Source: Agrostemma githago (Eukaryota > Streptophyta > Magnoliopsida > Caryophyllales > Caryophyllaceae). From it: a stretch of DNA of 64,000 bases. The stretch is taken from contig OY288243.1 in assembly GCA_958450325.1 (NCBI GenBank), forward strand, positions 3,696,586 to 3,760,585, read 5' to 3'. Position 1 is the stretch's first letter; each line of letters starts with the position of its first letter. This document shows positions 46,854 through 58,145 of the stretch, one piece after another. The position numbers were made by a program, and so were the translations under genes. The notes beneath the pieces are model-generated. The model saw only the letters and a list, made by a program, of their open reading frames with translations, was not told the DNA's origin and did no database searches.

Positions 46854-49800
46854 TCATGAGTTATTTATCACTATTTCAAACAACTCGGCCTCAGATTCAT
46901 CATCATACCCAATAATTCTACTGTCGTCGTCGTTGTTGTTGTTATGGTTATTACAATGGTTGTTATTAGTACTGGTACTTCCAAGGGTGGCGCTACGAGC
47001 ATGCCACTCGGAGTCTAACCGTTCCATGGAGAACAACTCTCTGCTGTCGTCACATTCCAATATCGACTGGGGCGAAGAAGATCTCTCAAAGCGGCCCGTA
47101 AAACAGGGGTTTGAAGTCCTATGTGCGTTTGCTGGTGCATAACTAAAACTACTTTGACCAAGATTCACTATTACTGTAATGTCTACGTTTGAAGCAATAA
47201 CTGGATACATTGGCTTCTCAAAAGACTCTGATTTGCAATGAATCACATGGACTACTTCTGAGTCCAATGTGAAGAATACTTTCTTTTGCTTTGGATTGAA
47301 TCCGCACCCGATTACCCTTCCGTGTTGCGCCCACTCTTGGTTTTCGGATTCATAAACTAGCTTCATCCCTTTAACAAAATAAGATGATTTGTGAGCCGCC
47401 GCAGTTAAGTTTAGAAATTAACATTAGGATTTTTTGTCAGAAGATACCTAACATTTAGACCTTCTGCAAAAAAGCACTATAATTTTATTTTTTTTGTCCA
47501 AGAGCACCTTAAATTTACATTTATTTGTTGAAAGACACCAAACCTCAACTTCCGTCAAAATACCGTCAATATTGACGGTTTTCTTCTTTTAATCATCTTC
47601 CTTCATCTCTTAATCAACCATTCTCCCTTAATCAACTTCTTTCTTAATCAAACTCAATCAACCATCTTCCTTAATTAATCTCCATTACTTAAGTCAAAAC
47701 CACCAAGTTTTCGCTCAATCGATAAGTTTTTAATTATAACTCTTCATTTAAGTAAATTAATCATCAAGTCATCAACAACAAATTAAAATTTTGAATTCAA
47801 TTTCCATTTTTATGTTATTTAGCCTTAATTTCGAGAATAATTTTGGGTATGTGTTAGAGGTTATTAAATTTTTGAGCTATTACTAAATTGAAGTTTATGT
47901 TGTAAGAAATTAAGAACACTAATTTTTGTGTTACATTTGTGATTTATGAGTAACCATTTGTTATTCTTTTTTTTTTGTCAATTCATTTTTGGTTTTAGTA
48001 ACCATTTGTATTGTATATCATATAAGATAAGTATTTGAAGATGTCATGCTAATTGAGAATATGCAAGAGTGAAGAAAAAAAATATGTGGTTCAATTAAGG
48101 GAAGAATAAAAGGGGTTTTGAATGGAAATTAAGTTTTTTGGAAAGGAAAAAAGAAATGTTGTAACATTGTGGGAAATAAAAGAGGATGAGAAAGAGAGAT
48201 AATAAAGGTAATGTAAAGGAAGAGGGAAATAAGATGTTTATTGGGTTTGATTAAGAGATAATGATTGATTAAGGGTTGAGGGAAGAAGATTGAAGGACGA
48301 GAACCGTCAATATTGACGGTTTTTTGACGGAAGTTGGGGTTTGGTGTCTTTCAACTAAAAATTTAAATTTAAAGTGCTTTTGGACAAAAAATAAAACTAT
48401 AGCTGCCTTTTTTTGCAGAAGCCCTAAATGTTAGGTGTTTTTTGACAAAAAAAACTTTAACATTATGCAAAAACATTGCTTTACTAATATATTCAGAGGT
48501 CAACCTAAATAAAAGCCAAAATTACAAATTACTCCACACATCCTTTTATAATCACTTATTATTATTTTATTTTTTTTAATTACTCCGTAAAACTTTATAA
48601 TTTTTTTATAAAAAAACTACTCCGTACTACTTTATAAAACACATCTGTTATATTTTGATATCATAAATTACCTTTAGTGAGTAAAAATAAAGTAATTAAG
48701 TCGATAACAATGTGATTTTTTTCACACTTAGTGTAAATGAATAATAATCTGGTAGATATAAGTATTACTCTATATTTTGGAGTTGTAATCACATTTCCTT
48801 CGACTCAATTATTCTTTTTTACTCATTTATGCACCAAAATATAACAAAAAATAATTTTAAAAAATGAGTTTATAAAGGGTGTAATGGTAGAAATTAAGAA
48901 GATATGGAAATTAGATTAGATTAGATAGTGGTAAAATATAAGGGAAGATGAATGAAGTGTAAAAGTGGAGGGACAGGGACATGCATACCGGAAAGATAAA
49001 GAGATCCGTTAGAATGAAAAGCTATAGAGCCAGGGTAACTGCCGGCCACCTTATTCATCCTCGGCCCACCATTACCCACACTCAACCCCGCCAACATCAT
49101 CGTCCTATTATTACCTTCCTTTCTGCTTCCCTACCAAATAACAACTTCAAATTATTTTCAATTTCATGAATCTAATTCTATATTTATATTGAATCATTGA
49201 CCTTCAATAACATTTTCAATCCCAAAAATATTGTTCCGATACCATTGGAATTCAGTGGGGTGGACTCGGGTCAAGGTCGCTAAAAACTCCTCCCTCCGTT
49301 CGTATCCAAAAGGACATAAAATACTACTCCCTCCGTTACAAAATATAGGTAGTTTTAGTCATTTGCACATTTTGTTAAGGAAAACACTTTTTAGTGGTAT
49401 CAATTTGCTTTGGAAATTGAAAAATGCTCATACAAACCAATGAAAGAAGAGAAATTGTACAGAAAAACTGATGCGTGCAATTTATATATGATTATTCCGT
49501 CTTTTACGCACGCATTTCCATGCATATCGAGTAGCATTGTCTACTATTTTCCCCCGAATTTGATACTTTGTGGTTATATTGCATCTTATGCAGGTTTGAA
49601 CCCATTGATGCATAAACAAGGCAAAAATCGTGCTTAAAGATGAAATCTTTTGCGAAATAAGAAAAGAGAATGATCGTTTCCAAATGGGTCTACTTTAAAC
49701 GTGAATATCTTGAGTTCTACAAATCCAATTGAGCTGATTTTAGTTGCGTTGGAAAGCTCTTTCTCTTAGCTTTCCAACGGTATATTATACGCCCGATTTG

Positions 49801-52379
49801 AAGAAGTAACGAAGAAATGGCAAACGTTTGAAGTTGAGCGCGCAGTGCTGAGAACAATAGTCGAACGACTATCCTAATAGTCGACCGACTATCCATATAG
49901 TCGACCGACTATTCAAAATTCTCGACCGACTATTCTCGAGACTGGACGAAGACCGAGACTTTCCTAATTTGATTTTTAGGCTTTTGTTTTAACTTAGTAT
50001 TTAAGAAACTATTAGACTAGATTTTATATACAACTTCTCCCTTATTCTCTTTTACTTCTCATTAGACTCTTCTTTAGATTTCTCTCTACCCTCAACTTTT
50101 AGATCTAGATTTATGAATTTTTTTCTACTCTTCCTTTAAACTCGGTAATCTAATTCTTTCTTTGTTCTTTCTTATTCTCTTTGTTTTTATTCTTTCTCTC
50201 CTCATCTTATTAATTCTTTTATTCTTAATTTCTCTTTAGATCTATTCACTATGCTTAGTTTATTTATCATCTTTATTATTGTTGTCGTAAATTTCTCCAT
50301 GAGTAGCTAATTTTCCTTGCTAGGATTTAGGGGATCCATGAATTGAATATGATTGCTAATTAGTTTATAGATCTGTCTACGATATTGCGTCTGAGTTGTT
50401 AATTGTAGCATTTAATTGAGATTAATTGATTAAGTCGACGTAATTGATTAATTGAATTGGTGAACTCGAACCTAAGATCGGAAGCCTGGTAAGAGTTAGA
50501 CCTGCTACAACACATTAGTTTGCCCTAATAAGATCGGAAGCCGTTAGAAGCATTCTAGGGTGAATAGCGGACCGGAAGGACCTTTTCATTACCCCTTAGA
50601 CCAATATCTGCGACAGACCTGTGACCTAGACCGTGACCGTAGGAAATTCATGGTGAACCGACGATCCTAGTTTTCTCTCTATATTTATTCATCTTATTTA
50701 TTTTAGTTATTTCTTCTCCTTTAATTCTCTTTCTTTCACTACTTTAGTTTAGTTAACCCAATTACAAACCCCTGATTTGGTTACTTAGATAGACTTAAGT
50801 TGCAAGTAGAATTTATTTGTCTCCTTGTGGATACGATCCTGACTTCCCTAGCTATATTTTTAGTTAGACCTAAGTTGGTTATCTTTGATAGGTATACGAC
50901 TAGCTTATCAAAAACACAAAACAATTTATATTAAATAAGTTTTTTTGCAACCAAAACTACCTATATTTTGTAACGGGGAGTATTAAAAGTATAATAATTT
51001 GAGACAAATTAATAATTAACCAAAGTACTCGTATATTATTACAATGACATACGAGTATGAGGTAAATAGGTTAGTAAGTTAGGTATACTTTGATCCAAAA
51101 AATGAATTAAAAAGGAAAGACTTGAATTGAAAGTATTTTGAATCGCAAAAAACATAACTAGATGACTTCTAAGAGTAATTGGTATTAACCATACTTGTCT
51201 TACAAAGGTACATACCTAAAGAAGAGATTCCTGATTCAGTGACTAGTTTTGTTAACGGTTGGGATTTTAGTCTACCACAAATTCTTGTTTGTGATGGGGT
51301 TATCCGTCATATTATTATGATGGGTCAAATAATCAATTTACTAAAAAAATGACAAAAATCAAACCACATGAAAAATGTCAATATTTTATCTTTAATTGAT
51401 TTAAATGATTATTATTTGACCCTATAAGAATATACACAATAATCATTTAAAAATTTATAAGTTGACTGAATTTGGACACACAAAATAACCTTCCTACTTG
51501 GACTTTTGAGGTCAAAGTTTAAAACATTTTACCATAAGTAAAAGCAGCTGCTCCATATGTTACCTAAATCGGATTATCCCATCAAAATAATAAAACATAA
51601 AATATTCGACATTAAAATATTACTCCACTTACAGTTGGAAGAGTAGGGGCGGAATGTTTAACACCGGAAATATTAGAAGAATCACTGTGTTGACTCAACA
51701 ACTTAGCCTTCTCCAAATTCCCATCATCACCTTTCACTGACCCCCCTTCATTCACCGAACCACCCCTCACCACCGTGATCTCGAAATACGCCTCCTGCGG
51801 AAACGAATCCCCCACCTGCGGCCCCGGCAACGGCAAGTTCATCCTCGCCGTCAATCTCGCCGAATTAGCCGCCGACGTCGACATGTTTTGACCCTCGTCC
51901 TTGATTCTGAAGTGTAACTTCTGCATCAAGTCAGCCGAACCCAACCCTACTTCCCACGATTCTTCAACTCCCTCATGATACTCATCCGTTACGATACGCA
52001 GACTGTTAAACAGTGATGATCGGACCGTCGTCGAGGGGGTAGAATTATAGTTGGTGAACGCGAATCTAGACCACCCGTTTTCGATCACGTCGGTTATTAG
52101 GGTCGGGTGATCCGCCCAATTGAATAATTCCGTTTTCGTCGAGGATCGGTGGAAAAACGGGTAATTATTTTTATACGACTTCCGTTTCGGGTCGGGTTGT
52201 GGTTGTGGTTGTGGACGTAACGACGTTGCGCTGGACAGTGGTTGTTGGGTAACGGCGGCCCTGTTTGGGCGGAAACGACGTCGAATGAGTCGGATTACGA
52301 AGTATAAGACGAGGGTGAGTATTATGGTGACGATAATGGTGGCAGTAGCGATCAAACCGTCGCGGCTTCCCGTGAACAT
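46854..52379 (-). CDS. Membrane-anchored SPRY-domain protein (467 aa)
   Basis: SPRY domains are beta-sandwich protein-interaction modules; this plant type has an N-terminal membrane anchor, and its specific role is unknown to me. Three exons on the minus strand join in frame: 51633-52379, 48989-49130 and 46854-47368 (TGA). One transmembrane segment lies at about residues 9-32 (ATATIIVTIILTLVLYFVI), followed by a basic stretch (RLIRRRFRPNR). The SPRY region, about 105-345, is recognised by SYPGSIAFHSNGSLYLSG, QHGRVIGCGFNPKQKKVFFT and LDSEVVHVI. The C-terminus is acidic and Asn-rich (an NNNHCNNHNNNNDDD run). Both introns (2502 and 1620 bp) contain transposons: a Stowaway element split by a solo LTR in intron 1 and a MULE in intron 2. 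Splice choice in exon 2 rests on frame continuity. It is related to plant SPla/RYanodine-domain proteins; a RanBPM-like function cannot be claimed. Confidence 0.85.
47427..48456. mobile_element. Non-autonomous MULE (Mutator-like), 1030 bp, in SPRY intron 2
   Basis: Terminal inverted repeats of about 154 bp (47427-47580 and 48303-48456) are highly similar, and the 9-bp duplication TTAACATTA flanks both sides (47418-47426 and 48457-48465). A 9-bp duplication with long TIRs is the hallmark of Mutator-like elements. Each TIR ends internally in the palindrome CCGTCAATATTGACGG. The centre is AT-rich and noncoding, so the element depends on an outside transposase. Confidence 0.9.
49469..50910 (+). 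mobile_element. Solo LTR, Tat/Athila-like, 1442 bp
   Basis: Begins TGATGCGTGC, ends TAGCTTATCA, and is flanked by a perfect 5-bp duplication AAAAC (49464-49468 and 50911-50915). There is no coding region or primer-binding site, so an LTR-LTR recombination product is likely. Near the 3' end it carries TCTCCTTGTGGATACGATCC, a block typical of Tat/Athila LTRs. Three TAGTCG(A/A)CGACTA-type palindromes occur at 49858-49911. The plus-strand orientation is inferred from the position of that block. Confidence 0.85.
49858..49945. repeat. TAGTCGACCGACTA palindrome cluster in the solo LTR
   Basis: Copies at 49858-49871 (TAGTCGAACGACTA), 49878-49891 and 49898-49911 (TAGTCGACCGACTA), then a partial copy at about 49920-49932 and a TTCTCGAG end. 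Spacers are 6 bases, about a two-turn spacing. Confidence 0.85.
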
Positions 52380-53925
52380 CGTTCGAGATTGTTTAGACGA
52401 CGACGGTGATTTTATTGAGGGATATAGTATGTCGACGATACATTATTATTATTATTATTATTATTATAATCGTTGATGACTAGTTTGGTTAGAGGGAGGA
52501 TTCAAATGTTTGGAGAGGGAGATATACAGGTGAAGGAGACAAGGGTGGACTGACTGGAGAAATATTCAAGAATGGTGGGAGAGGAGAATGGAGAATGGAG
52601 AATGGAGAATGGTCATTTTAAGTGCGTCAATTGAGTACACATTAATATTCTCGTTAAGGAAGGATATCATCACGATAAATTTGAAATACTTTGTACTAAC
52701 TTATATTTACCGTACCATAGCTAGATAATGATTTCTTTCCTAATGAGGATTTTAACATGGATTCAATGGACACGTGATATTTCTTTTCTAATGAAGATAT
52801 TAAGGTGTGCAAAGTGGATCCACGTTAAAAAAGTCGTTTTATTCATATGTTTGGGTTGTTATAATCCTAATTTATATTGTAGTATATAACTTCTATCACG
52901 AGACAGTATCTCAATAAACATGAAAAATGATCCCAATTTACAATAGAAGGATACTTGTAATAAAAATAAGTATACAAAATAGAATTAGTTTGAGTAAGAC
53001 TTAATTTGGTGTATTATATTTTGAGTAAGACTTAATATAATACTCCATAATAAAAGAAATTGGGTGTATTCATAGTTTATTGAGTCTTAAGATTGAAATG
53101 ATTGAAATATTTTGAATTAAGAAATTTGATTATCATCAACAAACTTGGGTGCTTAATTTAATTCAAGCAAACCGACACTTTTGGCCTGCATTTTTATTTT
53201 TTAATTTAATTTAATTTAATACGTTATCGTAACGCATTGAGCGCGTTTTTATGCACCAAGCCTAACTCACGGATGTTTCCCAAATTCTAACTACACAAAC
53301 GGACTAGAGGAAACCGTTAGGGTTCTTTACTAGACGGTCTGACTAGAGGTGCTCAATGGATCGAGTTAGTGTGGGTTGGGTTGGGTCACGATTAGAGCTT
53401 GCAGGACGACAGGCGATGTCGTGCTTCGTGCCAGTCCAACGTGTTTGGTGTCAAGTGGCATTGCCCAAGAACGGCCGACAGCCTGGCAAGCCAACGACGT
53501 ATCGTGTCGAGGCTTGGCTTACCCTCCCGTTTTCTGCCGTGATTAAAGGTTGCAGTTCGACGTGTCGTGCCTAGAGGATAGGAGGAATGGCCCAAATAGT
53601 ACGAGTCGTACGACCGATGTGTCGTGCTCATGCTTGGCCCACCCTCTTGTTTTTCGTCGTGGTACGACCGCTTTCGTGTTGTGTCGTGCCCGAGGTTAAC
53701 CCATCAATTTTTTATATTTTATTTTATAAAGAAAAAGTGAATTAGAAGACATTTAATTTCGAGACCAAATCGGCGTGAAAAACGTGGATATAATCTTCAA
53801 ATTTGTCCGTTTCAAGTGATTTTTTGAAAAATTTGAGATCTTTTGTTGATCATCTAAATATGACTCGTATAACATAAATCACGACGGTTGTTGAAAAAAC
53901 TTTAAAATATTTTAATTTCAAGTAT
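52380..53925. other. SPRY gene upstream region and spacer
   Basis: The SPRY gene starts at 52379 on the minus strand, so its leader and promoter lie here. A TTA microsatellite is at about 52441-52470 and a four-fold GAGAATG repeat at about 52584-52612. From 53345 to 53700 a GC-richer stretch with repeated TGTCGTGC/CGTCGTG words looks like part of a non-autonomous hAT-type element, but no ends were found. No gene is supported. Confidence 0.45.
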
Positions 53926-54350
53926 CACTACAAGAAAAAAAGTGATTTTGGATCCGCCAAAAGCAGTCCCAAAACTGAAAAGGCAGATCCAAATCTCAGT
54001 TTTGGGACTTTGGGACCGCCTTTAAGCGATTGCAAGGTAACAAAATGCAAATTTTGGGATCGAAAAGCAAAACAATCCAAACATTGTGACCATCGCAAGC
54101 GATCAAATTTTTGTATTAATTATTTATTGGGCTACCCACTTATTAAATTTAATAACTTAAATATATAAACCAAATAACATGTCACCAACCAATAATCGGG
54201 ACGACACCAATCACAATCTCCAAATATTAATCGAAAAGTCTCAATTTATAACTAATAAAATCAATATTCATACAATCCAAACACTTTGAAAATGTCACTA
54301 CAAACATCAGAAGTCTTTGGATATAAATTTCAACACACTAGGATACCATC
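53926..54350. mobile_element. End of a CACTA element (CACTA-2), interrupted
   Basis: CACTACAAGAAAAAAAGTGA at 53926 is a CACTA terminus. It is followed by subterminal repeats around GGATCCGCC, TTTTGGGA and GGGACCGCC (53950-54090), with direct and inverted copies. The sequence runs to 54350, where an LTR starts. The rest of this element should lie to the right, beyond the window. Its 3-bp duplication cannot be confirmed without the other end. Confidence 0.7.
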
Positions 54351-55019
54351 TGTAACGATAAATTTTGTATCGCAGATAACTGAAATACAAAACAAGGAAA
54401 ACAAATAAATTTTATTAATATTTGACAAAAGTGTGTTTTACAATCTTTGATGTATCCTCTGATTCTAATGCGCCGTTTAGGAAACATGTGTACGTGGTAC
54501 ACATGAGGGACGCGTGCGTAGCCAACTTGTGTTGCTCCGCACGCAGTCTTGCTTGATGTTCTTAAGAGTGTCACCTGGACTTGAATCTCTCTTTTATTTA
54601 TTACTGGATCTTCTGAGCAGGCGCCGCGATTTATCTTGTTTGTGTAGCGACTTGTGTCTTGTTCCCTTGCTTCAGAAATTTTCCAATGCCTTCAAATGAA
54701 AGAGAAGATTTCTATTTATAGAGTTTTGGTTCTCCTTGAAGGACTTTTGTAGTCACAGATCCATTTATGAGTTTATTAGTGACATTGACCTAATTTGTCT
54801 TCTTTTCGGGTTTAATGCTCCGGATAACTCATTTGTAATCCAGATCGACCCATATTTTCTTTACTCGAGACAAAATAATTAAATTTAGCTAAAATTTTGT
54901 ATTAACTCTGAATAATTAATTAATTTTATTTATTCGGTACTGTAATAAATTTTTAGTGCCTACAAATTGTCCCCTCATTTCGCCGGTGGAGAAATTTTCC
55001 TGAAGATCTTCAGAGAGGT

Positions 55020-55190
55020 CGAAATGTCATCGGGCTAGACTTCGCTCGGTGGTATCTCATCGGGTGAAACTTCACCCGATGGTTTCTTTGACCTCTTTTC
55101 TTGTCTCGCTCTTTGTCGTTTGATTGTCTGGACTTTAGGTTTCGTATGCTGTTTTCGAAAGGTATTCCACTCTCTTGTGCTCGTGGAAGT
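55020..55190. repeat. Block shared with the LTR at 7810-7960
   Basis: ATCGGGTGAAACTTCACCCGATGG, then GACCTCTTTTCTTGTCTCGCTC and GGTATTCCACTCTCTTGTGCTC-GTGGAAG, repeats in the same order the diverged sequence at about 7815-7960. This shows that two retroelements in the window carry a common noncoding module. Confidence 0.75.
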
Positions 55191-55359
55191 TCATATAATC
55201 CTCGAGCTTCACGAGGCAATAGTCCACGACGTTTTTGGGACGGATGGCGATCTTGCTTAACGTCTTGTTGTTCGCTAGAAACGGTGACAACATAGGAAGG
55301 TTCGCATCTTCGCCGCCACAGTCAATTAAGCAACCTAGGCCGTCACCCTCACCTCGATT

Positions 55360-55674
55360 TCAACTCCTCAGGACGGATCTTGTCCGCGTTGTCAATTCTG
55401 AGCCAGACATCGTTTCTACGACCGGGGTTGTAGGGGCAGGTGTCGACAGTCGGCTCTTCTTCGACGGTCCTTCCTCAGATTCTGACTCGCCTGCCCTCTT
55501 GACGGTCTCCCCCGTCGATCCCGCAACACCGGAGATTGTTTTCTCGATGATGATATTTGCTTTATCGTTTTGAAACTCTCTCACCTTCGCTAACATCTCA
55601 TCTCTGTCCTTGTTGATGTCGCACAGGACCAGAGTTGCTGCAATTTCTGCTCTATAGAGGTTGTTAGTCTCCAT
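55360..55674 (-). pseudogene. Internal open frame of the LTR element, cut at its 5' side
   Basis: A 104-residue open frame with a coiled-coil-like start (DINKDRDEMLAKVREFQNDK) and a Ser/Thr/Glu-rich tail with KKSR. Its upstream side ends where the CACTA-3 terminus begins (55676), so it may be the 3' part of a longer frame. I do not recognise it. It could be a gag-like or accessory retroelement protein. Confidence 0.45.
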
Positions 55675-55689
55675 TCACTACAAAAAACG

Positions 55690-56165
55690 AGCCCGAATTG
55701 CGTCGGAAAAATCCGACGCAAATGAACAAAATCCGACGCAAATCGTAGTTTGCGTGGGATTAACCGACGCAATCGGCCGCCGTTATAATTTGACGCAAAC
55801 TTTTTATTTTGCATCGGCTATTCCGACGCATGCATTTTGCGTCGGCTTTGCGTCGGCTATTACGACACGAAGAAATGGAGGTCAACACCCTGTCAATGGA
55901 CTTTGCGTGGTATTAGCCGACGCAAAGTCAACAGAATGTTTGACTTTGCGTCGGCTAATCCCACGCAGAGCCTCTTAGTCAACACCCTGTCAATGGACTT
56001 TGCGTGGGATTAGCCGACGCAAAGTCAACAGAATGTTTGACTTTGCGTCGGCTAATCCCACGCAAAGTCCATTGACAGGGTGTTGACTAAGAGGCTCTGC
56101 GTGGGATTAGCCGACGCAAAGTCAAACATTCTGTTGACTTTGCGTCGGCTAATCCCACGCAAAGC
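55690..56165. repeat. CACTA-3 subterminal repeats with a 128-bp hairpin
   Basis: Many copies of TTTGCGTCGGCTAATCCCACGC and its complement. From 55901 to 56164 they form one inverted repeat: arms 55901-56028 and 56037-56164, 128 bp each, one mismatch (near 55911), loop of 8 bases (56029-56036). Such subterminal arrays are binding sites for TNPA-type proteins. Confidence 0.92.
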
Positions 56166-56496
56166 TTATTAACAAAAAAACCGTTCCTTTGTTTTCAGCT
56201 CCCCGTATGCGCGAAATATAACAAGCTGCAATTAACCAACCCACTCCTACAACATACAACAACAGCACCACATCCCAAACAAAAGTCCATCAATAACTCC
56301 ATTCAAAGCTCTCGTACATGTCTTCTTCACAAAACTCCACAAAACGAAACAAACATAAACTAGTATACTGTTATAGAAAATGAAAATATTACAAAGACAA
56401 CCAGTACTAGGTTCAGAATTCTATCTAGGAGTTGGTAAAATATATACACACAATGCAACCAGAATCCAAACAAGTAACATAAGAGAGCGGAACTAC

Positions 56497-57991
56497 CTAC
56501 GAAAGGGACTCAATCTGCTCTGACCCAAAGGGATGACCATCGTTGTTGTCGTCATCGTCGCGCCTGGTCATGCGTGGTCCTCCACCGCATCCGTCGTTCC
56601 CCATGGCGAACCGTTCCCTCATGAACTGAATAAACTGGTCCTGCTCTTCGCACCTCTTCTCCAATGTCTTCAGGCGCTCTTCTTGCCTTTCGAATTTATC
56701 TTCCATACGGTCGTTGAGCGTGCGTTCCTGCGAGGTGGCGGTGGGGAGGTATGTGTCCGCAGATACCTCTTTACCACGGTTCAAGCATGGGCGAAAGAGC
56801 TCTTTCGCCACGTTACCTATCCCCCAAAACCTTTTCTTCGAGTTGTAGCCACCTGACACATCGTGGAAGATCTTGAGGGTGTTGGGTGCTTGATCAGAGG
56901 CGCGTGCCTCCTCCAGCGCTTTCTCGTAACTCTCCTGAAACAGCAACATGAAACAGTGTTATAACTTTAGAAACACATACTATCACATCGTAATTTTCAT
57001 GACTAATATATTTTTTAAAAACATTACTACTACTCACCACGATCTCCGGTCCTCTAGGGTCAATCCACTTGCCGTCTTTCCCCTTCTTCGTCTTCTCCAA
57101 GAGTTGGACCGGGGTTGCAGATGGGCCCTTCAAATAACAGTGTTAAAATTTTCAGCATTTATTTACCAATAGTATATATTGAATTATACTCAAATTTTTT
57201 ACTTGTGTTGTAAGCACTTACCAACTGCGCGAAGGCTGTTGCTGCACTCCTACTTCCAAGGCAGCTCGTGGGTTTGGCCACCCCGTCCACCTGCCCACCT
57301 CTCCTGTTCGACGACTTAATCGCCGATTTCTTCTTGAAGCTTGGGTCGGCAGCGTTCTTCTTCAATATCTCCCACTTCTCGATCGGAATCCATTCCGCCT
57401 TCTCGACCCTCGGGACAGCTCGCTGGAATAAGTCGGTTATCCTCTTCTTAATCCGACTCTCATAATCCGACCTGAGGTCGTACCCCAGGTCTATACGCAC
57501 TCTTTTCTGTTTGTCAAAAAAAGGATTCGTTAGTTACAATTGAATGTATAAATCGTGCAACGAAAACCTTAGAAACAAAGTCGAGGTAATTACCGCGAAG
57601 TGCATATACATCGCTTCCCGAGCTTCCGGGGGCGCCTCCGTCCAGCTACGGTAGGCGCCAGGGGTGGACGCATACGTCATGACTACGGAATCCCGCATAT
57701 ACTCAGAGTACTTCTTGTCGTCCCACCTATACAAGTCAATTATGATAATGTGAAGCAAATAAATGAGTGAAAATTTAGAAAAGAACTGGTTATAACAACT
57801 AAAACTCACCAAGTAGCAGAATCCACTTTCTGCCGTGATAGGTACGCTTTCCCAGGCGTGGCAACGTAGACCGTCGCCCCGACTTCCTGGACAGCGTCCA
57901 CACCTAGGATGACAGGAGTCCTAGGTGTGTCCTCCTCCATATGGTCACCATGGCTGGTGGCCCCCGTCAGCATCTCACTGCTACCTGCCAT
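56497..57991 (-). CDS. CACTA-3 TNPA/PTTA-type DNA-binding protein (375 aa)
   Basis: The second gene of a CACTA element; this protein type binds the subterminal repeats and works with the transposase. Five exons on the minus strand join in frame: 57810-57991, 57594-57726, 57222-57506, 57038-57127 and 56497-56934 (TAG). It starts at the ATG at 57991 (MAGSSEML; an upstream in-frame stretch exists). Landmarks are WWDDKKYSEYMRDSVVMTYA, TDLFQRAVPRVEKAEWIP, KDGKWIDPRGPEIVE, RFWGIGNVAKELF and a C-terminal coiled coil (RMEDKFERQEERLKTLEKR), then an acidic, Gly-rich end. No stop or frameshift interrupts it. Its neighbour at 58146-61862 is the transposase, the usual pairing. Confidence 0.8.
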
Positions 57992-58145
57992 AATCACGTC
58001 TACAAAATATGTTTGCGCAAAGTTAAACTGTAGAGTCAGTTCGTTTAGGGTAAAGCAGGAATTTCATTAAGTACCAAAATAGTATTCAATTACAAATAAA
58101 TAAATTACAACTTATGCGAATAAGATACAAATAACTATATAATTG

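Larger units (their letters stand above)
49327..50980. mobile_element. Stowaway MITE split by a solo LTR, in SPRY intron 1
   Basis: The left TIR CTCCCTCCGTTACAAAATAT continues AGGTAGTTTT; the right end is its complement, AAAACTACC...GTTACGGGGAG-type, with a 2-base gap. TA dinucleotides flank the whole (49325-49326 and 50981-50982). Without the inserted LTR the MITE is about 207 bp. Confidence 0.9.
54351..55675 (-). mobile_element. LTR retrotransposon 3' end, cut by CACTA-3
   Basis: A 614-bp LTR (54351-54964) with ends TGTAACGATA and AGTGCCTACA. On its inner (right) side the minus strand reads ATGAGGGGACAATT, a polypurine-tract-like sequence directly beside the LTR, so this is the 3' LTR of a minus-strand element. 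The flank CCATC (54346-54350) is its expected duplication. Internal sequence follows to 55675, where a CACTA element interrupts. The family is unclear; the tract resembles Tat-type elements. Confidence 0.7.

Noticed and set aside
50475..50540. AGATCGGAAG occurs twice (50475-50484, 50531-50540), like the start of a sequencing adapter
   Set aside because: Only 10 bases match and continuation is CC rather than the adapter sequence; both are embedded in a continuous solo LTR with exact target duplications, so contamination is unlikely.
53356..53574. Open frame of 72 codons in the TGTCGTGC-rich stretch
   Set aside because: Low-complexity words typical of a non-autonomous hAT-type element; no gene support and no ends found to call the element itself.
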